The notes: generated by a model from the sequence alone, not told the origin. A stretch of DNA of 16,610 nucleotides from JAUWQU01 sp964605095 (GCA_964605095.1 CAZSBS010000092.1:1-16610), one strand, 5' to 3'. Positions 1 through 8,151 are shown, counted from the first letter of the stretch. Program-made: numbers and translations.

Positions 1-1396
1 GGACCGTCGCGTAAGCGGGGTCGCCGTAGACGCTCTTGAGTTCGTTGGGGTCCTTTTCCAGGTCGAAAAGCTCCCACGCGTCGATGTTGTGGTAGTAATG
101 AATGAGCTTGTACCGCTTGCTTCGCACGCCGAAATGCCGCTTGACCATGTGCGAGCCGGGATACTCGTAATAGTGGTAGTACATCGACGTCCGCCAGTCA
201 GCGGGCGTACGGCCTTCGAGCACCGGACGCATGGATACGCCGTCCATGTCCTTGTCGGCGGGGAGGTTGGCATAGTCCAGGAAGGTCGGGGCGAAGTCGA
301 TGTTCACGCAGATGTCGTCGGTGACGCTGCCGGGCTTGATCTGGCTGGGATAGCGGACGAGGAATGGCATGCGCAGCGAGGGCTCGTACATGAACCGCTT
401 GTCGAACCAGTTGTGGTCGCCGAGGTAGAACCCCTGGTCGGAGGTGTAGATGACGACGGTGTTTTCGGCGAGTTTCTCATTGTCGAGGAACTTGAGCAGG
501 CGTCCGACGTTGTCGTCCACCGAGGCGATGCAGCGGAGGTAGTCCTTGATGTACTGCTGGTATCGCCAGACGGTTTCCGCTTTCTTGCTGAGCCCCGCGG
601 GCACGGGCTTTTTGAGGTCCGACGGCGTCAGGTGGCTCATCCGCATCTCGGCATCGGCGGCAGCTTCGCAGCGATTGGAGTAGTCATCCCAGAACGTATC
701 GGGAAGCGGGATGTCCTCGTTCTCGTACATGTGGGCGTGCTTCTCATCCGGCTGCCAGTTGCGGTGCGGGGCCTTGTGGTGGCAGAGCAGGAAGAACGGG
801 CGGGTCTTGTCGCGTTTCTTGAGCCAGTCGATGGACAGGTCGGTAATGATGTCCGTGACATAGCCGGTGTGCTTGACCTTCTTGCCCATCTCGATCATCG
901 GCGGGTTGTGATAGGCGCCCTGGCCCGGCAGGATGTGCCAGTAGTCGAAGCCGGTCGGATCGCTGCCCAGGTGCCACTTGCCGATCATGGCGGTCTGGTA
1001 GCCCCCGGCCTGGAGCATCTTGGCGACCGTCGGCTGGGAGCCGTCAAAGCGGTCCCCGTATTCGTTGGTGTAGAAGCCGTTCTTGTGACTGTACTTGCCG
1101 GTCATCAGCACGGCCCTGCTGGGACCGCACAGGCTGTTGGTGCAGAAGCAGTTGTTGAGCTTCATGCCCTCGGCCCCAAGCCGATCGATGTTTGGGGTCT
1201 TGTTGATTTTGCTCCCGTAGGCGCTGATGGCGTGGGCGGCATGGTCGTCGGACATAATGTAAATGATGTTGCACCCGGACGCCTTTGGGCCGGTGCCGGC
1301 GCCGGCTGCGCCCATGAGCGCTCGTGGCATGGCGGTGGCCACGACGGCGCCCGCGGCGGCGAACTTCAGGAAATCGCGACGACTTACCTTGCTCAT
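1..1396 (-). CDS. Tat-exported type I sulfatase (C-terminus beyond window edge)
   Basis: This reads as a formylglycine-dependent sulfatase that hydrolyses sulfate esters, probably on polysaccharide, outside the cytoplasm. The frame is open to the window edge, so about 465 codons are visible and the C-terminus is missing. The start ATG (1396-1394) has a GAGGAG ribosome site about 6 nt upstream. The N-terminus MSKVSRRDFLKFAAAGAVVA is a twin-arginine signal. Metal-binding Asp50-Asp51 lie in IMSDDH. The sulfatase signature is C90-G-P-S-R94, Cys90 being the expected formylglycine residue. GKWHLG (139-144), HKAPH (207-211) and TSDQG (318-322) follow in family order. Asp-Gln replaces the commoner Asp-Asn in the last motif, which occurs in other S1 sulfatases. 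It is divergent from the sulfatase at 1577. The substrate is unknown. Confidence 0.93.
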   Translation of the reverse strand, partial: MSKVSRRDFLKFAAAGAVVATAMPRALMGAAGAGTGPKASGCNIIYIMSDDHAAHAISAYGSKINKTPNIDRLGAEGMKLNNCFCTNSLCGPSRAVLMTGKYSHKNGFYTNEYGDRFDGSQPTVAKMLQAGGYQTAMIGKWHLGSDPTGFDYWHILPGQGAYHNPPMIEMGKKVKHTGYVTDIITDLSIDWLKKRDKTRPFFLLCHHKAPHRNWQPDEKHAHMYENEDIPLPDTFWDDYSNRCEAAADAEMRMSHLTPSDLKKPVPAGLSKKAETVWRYQQYIKDYLRCIASVDDNVGRLLKFLDNEKLAENTVVIYTSDQGFYLGDHNWFDKRFMYEPSLRMPFLVRYPSQIKPGSVTDDICVNIDFAPTFLDYANLPADKDMDGVSMRPVLEGRTPADWRTSMYYHYYEYPGSHMVKRHFGVRSKRYKLIHYYHNIDAWELFDLEKDPNELKSVYGDPAYATV

Positions 1397-1576
1397 TGCT
1401 TCTCCTCTCGCCTGGACGGACCAATGGACTTGGCGAACACGGGCTCAGGACCCTTCGCCAACCCATATTAACCCGGATTTCCCGGATGGGAACCGTAATT
1501 AAGGTATAATGAGGCCGCTTGGGGTCGCATGAACAACGGGGCTTCTTGATGTCACGCATGGCGGAAGGATTGCAAG
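1397..1576. promoter_or_regulatory. Divergent intergenic region between two sulfatases
   Basis: This 180-bp spacer must hold the promoters of both sulfatases. On the plus strand a perfect TATAAT sits at 1505-1510, preceded by GG and 67 bp before the ATG at 1577. No good -35 hexamer is visible at 16-18 bp. On the minus strand a weaker TAATAT (1470-1465) could serve the left gene. Between the two is a direct repeat, CCCGGAT at 1472-1478 and again at 1481-1487 (9-bp period), a possible shared operator. The -10 box is seen directly; its use and the operator are inferred. Confidence 0.5.
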
Positions 1577-3103
1577 ATGCGGTTCACAAGGCGCGGTTTT
1601 CTGAAATTGGCGGCAGGAGCGGCGGCCGGGGCGGTCGCGATGACATCTGCCCGGCGGCTCGCGGCGGGCGTGCCGGCCGGTGGCGCGCCCTTGTCGGCGA
1701 CCGCGGCCAGGCCCAACATAGTGTTCATCTTCGCCGACGACATGGGCTACGGCGACCCGCGATGCTTCAACCCGGACTCCAAGTGCCCCACGCCTAACAT
1801 CGACCGCCTCGCGGCCGGCGGGATGAAATTCACCGACGCTCACGCCCCCGTCGGCGTTTGCGTACCGAGCCGCTATGGGCTTATCACCGGCCGGTACCCG
1901 TTCCGCTCCGACAAGTACCGCCTGCTCGATGACGACGCCACGATCGCGACGGTGGTCAAGTCGGCTGGGTATCGCACGGTCATGTTGGGCAAGTGGCACC
2001 TGGGCTTCCACCCGCAGGACCCGGCGGTCGGCGCGGCGGCGGCGGGCAAAGGTGGCAAGGCAGGCCCTGCCGAGGGGCAGGTCTTGCGCGGCGGGCCTGT
2101 CGACCACGGGTTCGACTACTATTTCGGCATCCCGGCCTCGCTGGACATCCCGCCGTATTACTACATCGAGAACGACCGCGCCGTGGCCCCGCCGACCGGC
2201 CAGATCGGCGAGCACCACTCGCCCGGCGTGCGGGACATTCAGGGCGAGTTCTGGCGTGGCGGCGGGATCGCGCCGGGCTTCAAGCATGAGGATGTGCTGC
2301 CCACTCTTGGCCGAAAGGCCCTGGATCTGCTGGACGAGCACCACAAGAGCCACGCCGCCAAGCCGCTGATGATGTACCTCGCCCTGCCGGCCCCGCACAC
2401 GCCCTGGGTGCCGTCGCCGAGGTTCAAGGGCACGAGCAAGTGCGGCGACTACGGCGACTACGCCGCGCAGGTGGACGGCGTTGTCGGGGACGTGCTGGAC
2501 AAGCTCGACTCACTCGGCATGACGGACAAGACTCTGGTGATATTCACCAGCGACAACGGGCCCGTATGGTATCCCGAGGACGTCGCCAGGTACGCCCATC
2601 GCAGCGTCGGGCCGCTGCGAGGCATGAAGGCCGACGTGTGGGAGGGCGGCAACCGCATGCCGTTCATCGCCCGCTGGCCCGGCCACGTCCAGGCCGGCAG
2701 CGCCAGCGACGAGACCATCTGCTTTACCGACATGATGGCGACGTTCGCCGAGCTTGCCGGCGCGAAGCCGGGCCAGGCCGGCCAGGACAGCTTCAGCATC
2801 GTGCCCGTCCTGCTTGGCAAGAAGCTCGACGGGCCCCTGCGCGACGCGACCGTCCTCCAGGCCTCCAACGGCATGTTCGCCATCCGCCGCGGGAAATGGA
2901 AGCTCATCCTCGGCACGAATTCCGGGGGCTTCAGCCCGAAGACCAAGCCGGCCCCGGACACGCCTAAAGGCCAGCTCTACGACATCTCGGCCGACCTGTC
3001 CGAGCAGAAGAACCTCTACAACGAGAAACCGCAGGTCGTCGCCGAACTGACCGCCCTTCTCAAAAGCATCCGCAAGTCCGCGCGAACGGCGCCGCCGCGA
3101 TGA
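1577..3103 (+). CDS. Tat-exported type I sulfatase (arylsulfatase family)
   Basis: A complete 508-residue sulfatase with all expected family elements. The N-terminus MRFTRRGFLKLAAGAAAGAV is a twin-arginine signal, so export in folded form is likely. NIVFIFADDMGYGD (47-60) supplies metal ligands Asp54-Asp55. The signature is C95-V-P-S-R99, with Cys95 the predicted formylglycine site. GKWHLG (138-143), PAPHTPW (271-277) and TSDNG (325-329, Asp326/Asn327) complete the active site. A Gly/Ala-rich insert at about 150-168 separates GKWHLG from the DHGFDYYFG segment. The start has an AAGGA-like ribosome site upstream. It is only distantly similar to the sulfatase at 1-1396, so the pair is not a recent duplication. 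Regiospecificity and sugar substrate cannot be read from sequence. Confidence 0.95.
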   Translation: MRFTRRGFLKLAAGAAAGAVAMTSARRLAAGVPAGGAPLSATAARPNIVFIFADDMGYGDPRCFNPDSKCPTPNIDRLAAGGMKFTDAHAPVGVCVPSRYGLITGRYPFRSDKYRLLDDDATIATVVKSAGYRTVMLGKWHLGFHPQDPAVGAAAAGKGGKAGPAEGQVLRGGPVDHGFDYYFGIPASLDIPPYYYIENDRAVAPPTGQIGEHHSPGVRDIQGEFWRGGGIAPGFKHEDVLPTLGRKALDLLDEHHKSHAAKPLMMYLALPAPHTPWVPSPRFKGTSKCGDYGDYAAQVDGVVGDVLDKLDSLGMTDKTLVIFTSDNGPVWYPEDVARYAHRSVGPLRGMKADVWEGGNRMPFIARWPGHVQAGSASDETICFTDMMATFAELAGAKPGQAGQDSFSIVPVLLGKKLDGPLRDATVLQASNGMFAIRRGKWKLILGTNSGGFSPKTKPAPDTPKGQLYDISADLSEQKNLYNEKPQVVAELTALLKSIRKSARTAPPR

Positions 3104-3195
3104 GGCGTTCCGCCAAACGCGACCGGGATATCAGGTGCGGAGCCTGATGCTTCCGGATCGTGCCGCACCGGTCCGGGATTGAGCATTTGACATTT

Positions 3196-3210
3196 GCGGG
3201 CGAAGCCCGC
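3196..3210. repeat. Perfect hairpin upstream of anmK
   Basis: GCGGGC, loop GAA, GCCCGC forms a perfect 6-bp stem 20 bp before the anmK ATG. It lies in the 127-bp spacer after the right sulfatase. A second weaker pairing, GGTGCGG (3134-3140) with CCGCACC (3163-3169), is in the same spacer. Neither is followed by a run of T, so a rho-independent terminator is not supported. A role in ending sulfatase transcription or in anmK leader folding is possible. Confidence 0.35.
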
Positions 3211-3230
3211 ACTGCGGTATTCTTGCTTCC

Positions 3231-4439
3231 ATGATCCGGATAGCTGACGGGAAAACGCTTGCCCCCGGGCATGTTCGCGCGGTCGGGCTGATGTCTGGCA
3301 CGTCGTGCGACGGCATCGACGCGGCCCTGGTCGACGTCACCGAAAGCGGCATCAAGATGCTGGCCTTCGAGTGCTATCCGTACACGCGGGCAATGCGCGA
3401 GGCCCTGCTCAAGCTGTGCTCGCCCGAGACCTGCCGCATCGACGACCTGTGCCACCTCAACTTCGCACTGGGCGAGCTTCTGGCCGAGGCCGTGAGCAAG
3501 CTGGCCAAGCGGGCCAAGGTGGACTTGGAGTCCATAGACGTAGTCGGCTCGCACGGGCACACGGTCTGGCACATCCCGCAGGGGCGGCGTTTTGGCCGGC
3601 GTAATATCCGCTCGACACTCCAGATCGGCGAGCCGTGCGTCATCGCAGAGCGGACGGGCATATTGACCGTGGCGGACTTCCGCCCGCGCGACATCGCCGC
3701 CGGCGGACAGGGCGCGCCGCTCGTGCCTTATGTGGATTACCGCCTGTTCAGTGACAAGCACGTCGCCCGGGCGATGCTCAACATCGGCGGGATCGCCAAC
3801 GTCACCTACCTCCGCCCCGCAGGCCGGCCTGAGGATATCGTCGCCTTCGACACCGGCCCGGGAAACATGGTTATCGACCGCCTTGCGGAGATCGTCAGCG
3901 ACGGCGAGCTCGAATGCGACCTCGATGGCGCCCTGGCCGGGGCGGGCACGGTCGACCTGAAGCTGCTGGCCACGTACATGAGGCACGATTACTTCAAACG
4001 CAAGCCCCCCAAAAGCACCGGGCGGGAGGCCTTCGGTCGGGATTTCGCCGGGCGATTCCTGCGCGGGGCCCGCGCCCGCAAGCTCGACGACGCCTGCATC
4101 CTGGCCACCGCCACCGCCCTTACGGCCTGGAGCATAGCCGACGCTTTCCGGCGATACCTGCCGGGGCTTTTGGACGAGGTGATCGTCTCCGGCGGCGGGG
4201 CGCTGAACCCGACACTGATGGGCATGCTCTCCGAGCAGTTGGCGCCCGCGCGGGTGCTAAGTTCGGCCGAGATCGGCCTGGACCCCAGCGCCAAGGAGGC
4301 GCTGGCGTTCGCGGTTCTGGCCGTCGAGGCGGCCCACAACCGTCCCAACAACGCCCCAGCCGCCACGGGCGCCCGGTCGGCGGTCGTGCTCGGCAAGGTC
4401 GTGCCGGGCCGGCACCAAACGGAGTGGCCCTACGCATGA
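3231..4439 (+). CDS. anmK: Anhydro-N-acetylmuramic acid kinase
   Basis: AnmK opens and phosphorylates 1,6-anhydro-MurNAc with ATP, giving MurNAc-6-phosphate, the first cytoplasmic step in reuse of muropeptide sugar. The 402-residue length is close to the family norm of about 370-400. The glycine-rich phosphate-binding motif MSGTSCDGIDAALVD is at 21-35. GGQGAPLVPYVDYRLF is at 158-173, NIGGIANVTYL at 184-194, DTGPGN at 207-212, and a C-terminal SGGGALNP segment follows; all are typical of AnmK. The ATG at 3231 lacks a clear ribosome site, but later in-frame starts would cut the first motif. Its stop overlaps the murQ start (ATGA, 4436-4439), so the two are probably co-translated; murQ acts next in the pathway. 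Confidence 0.96.
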   Translation: MIRIADGKTLAPGHVRAVGLMSGTSCDGIDAALVDVTESGIKMLAFECYPYTRAMREALLKLCSPETCRIDDLCHLNFALGELLAEAVSKLAKRAKVDLESIDVVGSHGHTVWHIPQGRRFGRRNIRSTLQIGEPCVIAERTGILTVADFRPRDIAAGGQGAPLVPYVDYRLFSDKHVARAMLNIGGIANVTYLRPAGRPEDIVAFDTGPGNMVIDRLAEIVSDGELECDLDGALAGAGTVDLKLLATYMRHDYFKRKPPKSTGREAFGRDFAGRFLRGARARKLDDACILATATALTAWSIADAFRRYLPGLLDEVIVSGGGALNPTLMGMLSEQLAPARVLSSAEIGLDPSAKEALAFAVLAVEAAHNRPNNAPAATGARSAVVLGKVVPGRHQTEWPYA

Positions 4440-5494
4440 AGGACCGATCCCGCCTGACAACCGAGAAACGCAATCCCCGCAGCGCCGCAATCGACACGCT
4501 CGACAGCCTGGGCATCATCGCCGTCATCGCCGCCGAGGACGCCCTCGTCGCCCCGGCCGTCGCCAAGCAGCGGCGCCAGATCGCCGCCGCGGTGGATATT
4601 GTCGTCGAGCGCATGGGCCGCGGCGGAAGGCTGTTCTACGTGGGCGCCGGCACGAGCGGGCGGCTCGGAGTGCNNNNNNNNNNNNNNNNNNNNNNNNNNN
4701 NNNNNNNNNNNNNNNNNNNNNNNNNNNNNNNNNNNNNNNNNNNNNNNNNNNNNNNNNNNNNNNNNNNNNNNNNCGCGGCGGAAGGCTGTTCTACGTGGGC
4801 GCCGGCACGAGCGGGCGGCTCGGAGTGCCCTCCCACCTACGGCGTGCCTCGAACGCTTGTCCAGGGCATCATCGCCGGCGGCAGGCGGGCCCTGGTGCGG
4901 TCCGCCGAGAGTGCCGAGGACGACCCCGCCGCCGGCGCAGCTGAGCTGGACAAACGCCGCGTAAAGGCCGCCGATGTCGTCTGCGGCATAGCGGCGTGCG
5001 GGCTGACGCCGTTCGTCCGCGGGGCCGTGACGAGGGCTCGCAAGATCGGGGCTGCGACGATCTTCGTGACATGCTCGCCGGAGGTCCGCGACGCCATCGC
5101 CGCCGACGTGGTGATCTGCCCCGTGGTCGGGCCGGAAGTCGTCACCGGCTCGACACGAATGAAGGCCGGCACCGCCACCAAGCTCGCGCTCAACACGCTA
5201 ACGACGGCAACAATGATCCGGATAGGAAAGGTCCACGGCAACCTGATGGTCGACCTGCGAGCCAGCAACGCCAAGCTCCGCGACCGATCCGAGCGGATCC
5301 TGATGGAGCTTACCGGCCTGGCGCGCCCGGCCGCCCGCAAACTCCTGGCCGCTGCCGATGGCGAGCTCAAGCCCGCGATCGTCATGCACGAGCGAGGCGT
5401 CGACTACTCCACCGCCCGCAAGCTCCTGGCCGCTTGCAAGGGCTCGCTGAGAAAAGCGATCAGCGATGATGCAAGGGATAAAGTACAGAGATGA
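4436..5494 (+). CDS. murQ: N-acetylmuramic acid 6-phosphate etherase, interrupted by assembly gap
   Basis: MurQ removes the D-lactyl ether from MurNAc-6-phosphate, giving GlcNAc-6-phosphate and D-lactate. The first 79 residues are read up to the gap and include the SIS-domain motif FYVGAGTSGRLGV. After the gap SECPPTYGVP, LVQGIIAGG, AEDD and TGSTRMKAGTATKLALNT continue the family pattern through to a small C-terminal helical region. Bases 4674-4773 are Ns, and 4774-4828 exactly repeats the 55 bases before them, so the translation just after the Ns in the murQ frame is meaningless until TCG at 4820. With the usual Leu-Asp-Ala restored before SEC, the protein would be about 306 residues, as expected. 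I take the gene to be intact in the organism. Confidence 0.93.
   Translation: MKDRSRLTTEKRNPRSAAIDTLDSLGIIAVIAAEDALVAPAVAKQRRQIAAAVDIVVERMGRGGRLFYVGAGTSGRLGVXXXXXXXXXXXXXXXXXXXXXXXXXXXXXXXXXXAAEGCSTWAPARAGGSECPPTYGVPRTLVQGIIAGGRRALVRSAESAEDDPAAGAAELDKRRVKAADVVCGIAACGLTPFVRGAVTRARKIGAATIFVTCSPEVRDAIAADVVICPVVGPEVVTGSTRMKAGTATKLALNTLTTATMIRIGKVHGNLMVDLRASNAKLRDRSERILMELTGLARPAARKLLAAADGELKPAIVMHERGVDYSTARKLLAACKGSLRKAISDDARDKVQR
4619..4828. other. Scaffold gap (100 Ns) flanked by an exact 55-bp duplication
   Basis: Ns occupy 4674-4773. The 55 bases before them (4619-4673) are repeated exactly after them (4774-4828). A round 100-N spacer with contig ends sharing one 55-mer is typical of de Bruijn-graph scaffolding, not biology. 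Both copies end in CTCGGAGTGC. The MurQ protein motif implies a second natural copy of that 10-mer about 17 bp downstream, which would explain the break. Confidence 0.95.
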
Positions 5495-5500
5495 AGAAGG

Positions 5501-5577
5501 TTATCCGCAGATTGCGCAGATGCGCGCAGATTGAGAACTGTTTCTTATCTGCGTTCATCCGCGTAATCTGCGGATAA
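5501..5577. repeat. 77-bp near-perfect palindrome between convergent genes
   Basis: Arms 5501-5531 and 5547-5577 are in exact register (positions pair to a constant sum). About 27 of 31 pairs are Watson-Crick and two more are G-T. Pairing continues weakly into the 15-nt centre. The outer edge reads TTATCCGCAGATT and its complement closes the other end. It lies 7 bp after the murQ stop and 8 bp before the ThuA-like stop on the other strand, so it is well placed as a two-way terminator or a REP-like element. There is no T-tract. Within it CGCAGAT recurs about every 9 bp. Confidence 0.85.
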
Positions 5578-5585
5578 ACAGTCTC

Positions 5586-6395
5586 TCACTCCGCCGGCGG
5601 CGGGATCGTCACCTTGCCGGTGGCGGCCCATTCGGTGCCGCGGAGCATGAGCACCTGGAATCCCGGCCCTGCCATTGCCTTGACATCGTGGCCCATCGCA
5701 TTGTGAAAGCACCGGCCCTTGCCAAGCTCGGTTACGACGATCATCGGCTCATCCTGCTCGCTGCCGCCCTTGGCCTTGGCGGAAAACGCCGTGGCGAGCA
5801 CCTTGGCAGTTTTGTGCAACAACTGACGGTGGTAAAGCTCATCCGGCACGTGCGGGAAGTCCTTTAGCCCATCGGTGATCGGGTGCTCGGTGTCCTTGAA
5901 GGCGATCTTGAAGGCGTGGTATGCCCCGTGGCCGGAAATGTTCTTGCCCGCTTTGTCCTTCTGCCAGGTAAGGCCGATCAGCTCGCCGAACTCGGGCCAG
6001 TCCATCCAGGCCGTGCTGGCGGCGTGGAACAGCACGAATCCATGCCCGGCCTTGACATAGTCCAGGAAGGCTTTCTCCGTTTCCGCCGGCCAGCGATGGC
6101 CCTGGACCCTCGGGTAGGTTGTGTAGTTGCTGACGATGCAGTCGTACTTGGCGAAGTCGGCGCCTGTCAGGTGTGGGACGTCCTCGCTTACGTCCACGGT
6201 GAAGCGGCCACTGCCCTCGTACATCTTCTTGAGGGCGGGCGTGGTGGCCTTCCATGCGTGGTTGTTTGCACCGCTGAGGATGAGCAACTTGATCTTGCCC
6301 GTGGGTTGGTTTGCGGCGGGCGCCGCAGCATCGGCCGCCGATGAGCCAACAAGCATCGCCGCCAAAGCGGCCAGAGATGTGGCGATTTTCAACAT
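5586..6395 (-). CDS. Secreted ThuA-domain protein
   Basis: A 269-residue protein of the ThuA family (trehalose-utilisation-like, class I glutamine-amidotransferase fold), common in planctomycete sugar clusters and of unproven biochemical function. The start at 6395 is chosen because AAGGAG lies about 6 nt upstream and it gives a clean Sec signal peptide (MLKIATSLAALAAMLVGSSA, cleavage near ADAAAP); an upstream in-frame start at 6458 would bury that signal. KIKLLILSGANNHAWKATT begins the fold. The HAASTAW segment, the GHGAYHAFKI segment, a DELYHRQ motif and a GRCFHNAMGHD motif near the end are typical. It starts 16 bp after the Nramp-like stop, so the two are likely co-transcribed. Periplasmic or surface location is inferred. 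Confidence 0.88.
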   Translation of the reverse strand: MLKIATSLAALAAMLVGSSAADAAAPAANQPTGKIKLLILSGANNHAWKATTPALKKMYEGSGRFTVDVSEDVPHLTGADFAKYDCIVSNYTTYPRVQGHRWPAETEKAFLDYVKAGHGFVLFHAASTAWMDWPEFGELIGLTWQKDKAGKNISGHGAYHAFKIAFKDTEHPITDGLKDFPHVPDELYHRQLLHKTAKVLATAFSAKAKGGSEQDEPMIVVTELGKGRCFHNAMGHDVKAMAGPGFQVLMLRGTEWAATGKVTIPPPAE

Positions 6396-6411
6396 GACAA
6401 GCTCCTTGCCG

Positions 6412-8151
6412 TTATTTCGGCTGTGATTGCGGCTTTTTCCGCAGGATCTGCACGACAACAGCCAGGACGACGAACCCGGCGAAGATAACGATGCCCCAGA
6501 CCTTGAGCTTCGACCAGAGGCTCCAGAAGCTGCCCAGGGCCGCCAAGCCGGCCGCGACGAACATCAGGACGTTCCACGCCAGTCGCTTGAGGCCGCGCGG
6601 GCGGTTCTCGCCCAGCAGGCTCTTCTGGTTCATCAGGAGGAAGAACGTGAAGTAGGCGATCGGGATTAGCACCATGCCGAACACGCTGGTGGGCACCGCC
6701 AGCCATGTCTGTGCCTTACCGGACCAGAAGAACGGGCCGAACAGGCCCACAGCGGCGGGCATTAGCGCTCCGATCCGGTATAGCCACCCGCGAGACTCTA
6801 CCCCCGCAATTTCGCATACCACAAAGCCGTTGATGAGCATCAGCACGATGATGCTCGATATGGCCATGCCCACCACGCCTATGCCGAAGACGTAGTCGGC
6901 GACGGCCTTTCCGGTCAGTGGCGTCAGAGACTGGGCCATGTCCCTCGCGTCGCGCTTTACGAGCATGGCCGCCATCTTGCGTTCGGCCTCCGGCAGGGCG
7001 CTGATCCGCTGCTTGACCTCATCCTTGGAAAGCTGGCCGAACGCGTCCTTGCCGATCTCTTCTTGCACCCGCTCGCCAGCCAGGCCGCTGTACCTGCTCA
7101 TCAGGGCTGCCGGGGCCGTGCCCTCCAGGACTCCCTCGGCCGGCTTGTTGTGGAACTGGGCCGATGCGGCGATCACGACGCAGCCGGTGACCAGGATGAA
7201 CGGTATGAACAGGCCCGTGGAAAGGTCGAAGATCGCCAGGCCGCGGAAGGTCTTGCCCCAACCCTTCTTCAGCATGGAATAGGGCAGCAGGAAGGTCATG
7301 TTGATTCCCACGGCCGTGGCCGCGGCGCTTATCATGACGTCGCGCTGGTCGGCGACGATTTTGTCGGACCAGAAGCCGCGGCCCTGCCCGCTGACGGCGC
7401 CAAGGGCCGCGTCGAACGTGCCGGCCGGCTTGGACAGCAGGCTGAGGTCCGGAATCAGCCCCGCGCCGATCTGGCCCCAATCGAGACCACTCTCGGACAG
7501 GCTCATCACGACGACCACGCCGATGAAGCTCACGACAACCACGCCCACCATGCCCTTGAGCACCCATTCCAGTATCCGGATGCCCTTTCGGCCCTTGTCG
7601 TAGAAGATCACGATGCCCACACACAGGACCGTGATGGCCGCGACGACGATGAGATTGCCAACCCAGTCCTCCCAGCCTCGGCTCTTCATGACGGCCTCGC
7701 CTACCAGGTTCGGCAGGAGGTTCTGGCGCACCGCCGCTGTGCCGACGCTGTACTGCGGCAGGCACCAGACCAGGTTCGCCAGCATCGTCGCGATGATCCA
7801 GCCCCAGCCCAGCACGGGGTTGACGTGCTTGTTGATCGCGCGGAAGGGCTTCTCGCCGGTCGACAGCGTAACGTAGCCGATGGCGCTGAGCATGATCACG
7901 CCCATGATCATCGCCAGCGGCTGGAGCCACAGAAACGCCATACCGCCCAGGATGCCAAGGTACAACGCACTGGCCAGCGAGCCGCTGCCGAGCGTGATGG
8001 CGCTCTGGAGCCAGCCAGGCCCAGAAAGCTTGATGAACGCCCCCAGCGTCGGAAGCGTGCCCTTCTGGCGGGCATCGACGAGCAACTGGCGGTCCCGCTC
8101 GATGGCGGAACGCTCGGCCCCAGCCCGCGTGTCCTGGCTCTGCTCGGTCAT
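6412..8151 (-). CDS. Nramp-like integral membrane transporter lacking the metal-site motifs
   Basis: A 579-residue polytopic membrane protein resembling the Nramp (SLC11) divalent-metal family, with about 11-12 predicted helices. The start at 8151 has AAGGA 6 nt upstream; a longer in-frame start at 8226 lacks one and would run through an inverted repeat. Helix 1 begins SGPGWLQSAITLGSGSLASA (43-62): the GPG turn is kept, but the place of the family DPGN metal motif reads GSGS. The helix-6 region reads AVGINMTFLLPYS (280-292), where MPHN is expected. A charged loop of about 70 residues (336-408) separates later helices. So the fold is supported, but metal transport is not. It lies 79 bp after the oxidoreductase gene and 16 bp before the ThuA-like gene. 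Its true substrate is unknown. Confidence 0.8.
   Translation of the reverse strand: MTEQSQDTRAGAERSAIERDRQLLVDARQKGTLPTLGAFIKLSGPGWLQSAITLGSGSLASALYLGILGGMAFLWLQPLAMIMGVIMLSAIGYVTLSTGEKPFRAINKHVNPVLGWGWIIATMLANLVWCLPQYSVGTAAVRQNLLPNLVGEAVMKSRGWEDWVGNLIVVAAITVLCVGIVIFYDKGRKGIRILEWVLKGMVGVVVVSFIGVVVVMSLSESGLDWGQIGAGLIPDLSLLSKPAGTFDAALGAVSGQGRGFWSDKIVADQRDVMISAAATAVGINMTFLLPYSMLKKGWGKTFRGLAIFDLSTGLFIPFILVTGCVVIAASAQFHNKPAEGVLEGTAPAALMSRYSGLAGERVQEEIGKDAFGQLSKDEVKQRISALPEAERKMAAMLVKRDARDMAQSLTPLTGKAVADYVFGIGVVGMAISSIIVLMLINGFVVCEIAGVESRGWLYRIGALMPAAVGLFGPFFWSGKAQTWLAVPTSVFGMVLIPIAYFTFFLLMNQKSLLGENRPRGLKRLAWNVLMFVAAGLAALGSFWSLWSKLKVWGIVIFAGFVVLAVVVQILRKKPQSQPK

Noticed and set aside
89..1471. Long plus-strand open frame of 460 codons
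   Set aside because: It is antisense to the sulfatase on the minus strand, which has a Tat signal, the C-x-P-S-R motif and a ribosome site. The plus frame resembles no family and is a product of high GC.
1461..1510. A third copy of the 59-bp upstream element before the right sulfatase
   Set aside because: Only short AACCCG and CCGGAT matches align, with poor spacing; this is no better than expected in GC-rich DNA.
1499..2398. Minus-strand open frame of 299 codons inside the right sulfatase
   Set aside because: Arg/Val-rich shadow of the sulfatase with no recognisable domain.
3187..3223. TTGACA (3187) with TATTCT (3218) as an anmK promoter
   Set aside because: The spacing is 25 bp, far from the usual 16-18, and TATTCT ends only 7 bp before the ATG.
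4674..4773. Mobile insertion or programmed break in murQ
   Set aside because: The interruption is 100 Ns flanked by an exact 55-bp overlap, the mark of scaffolding.
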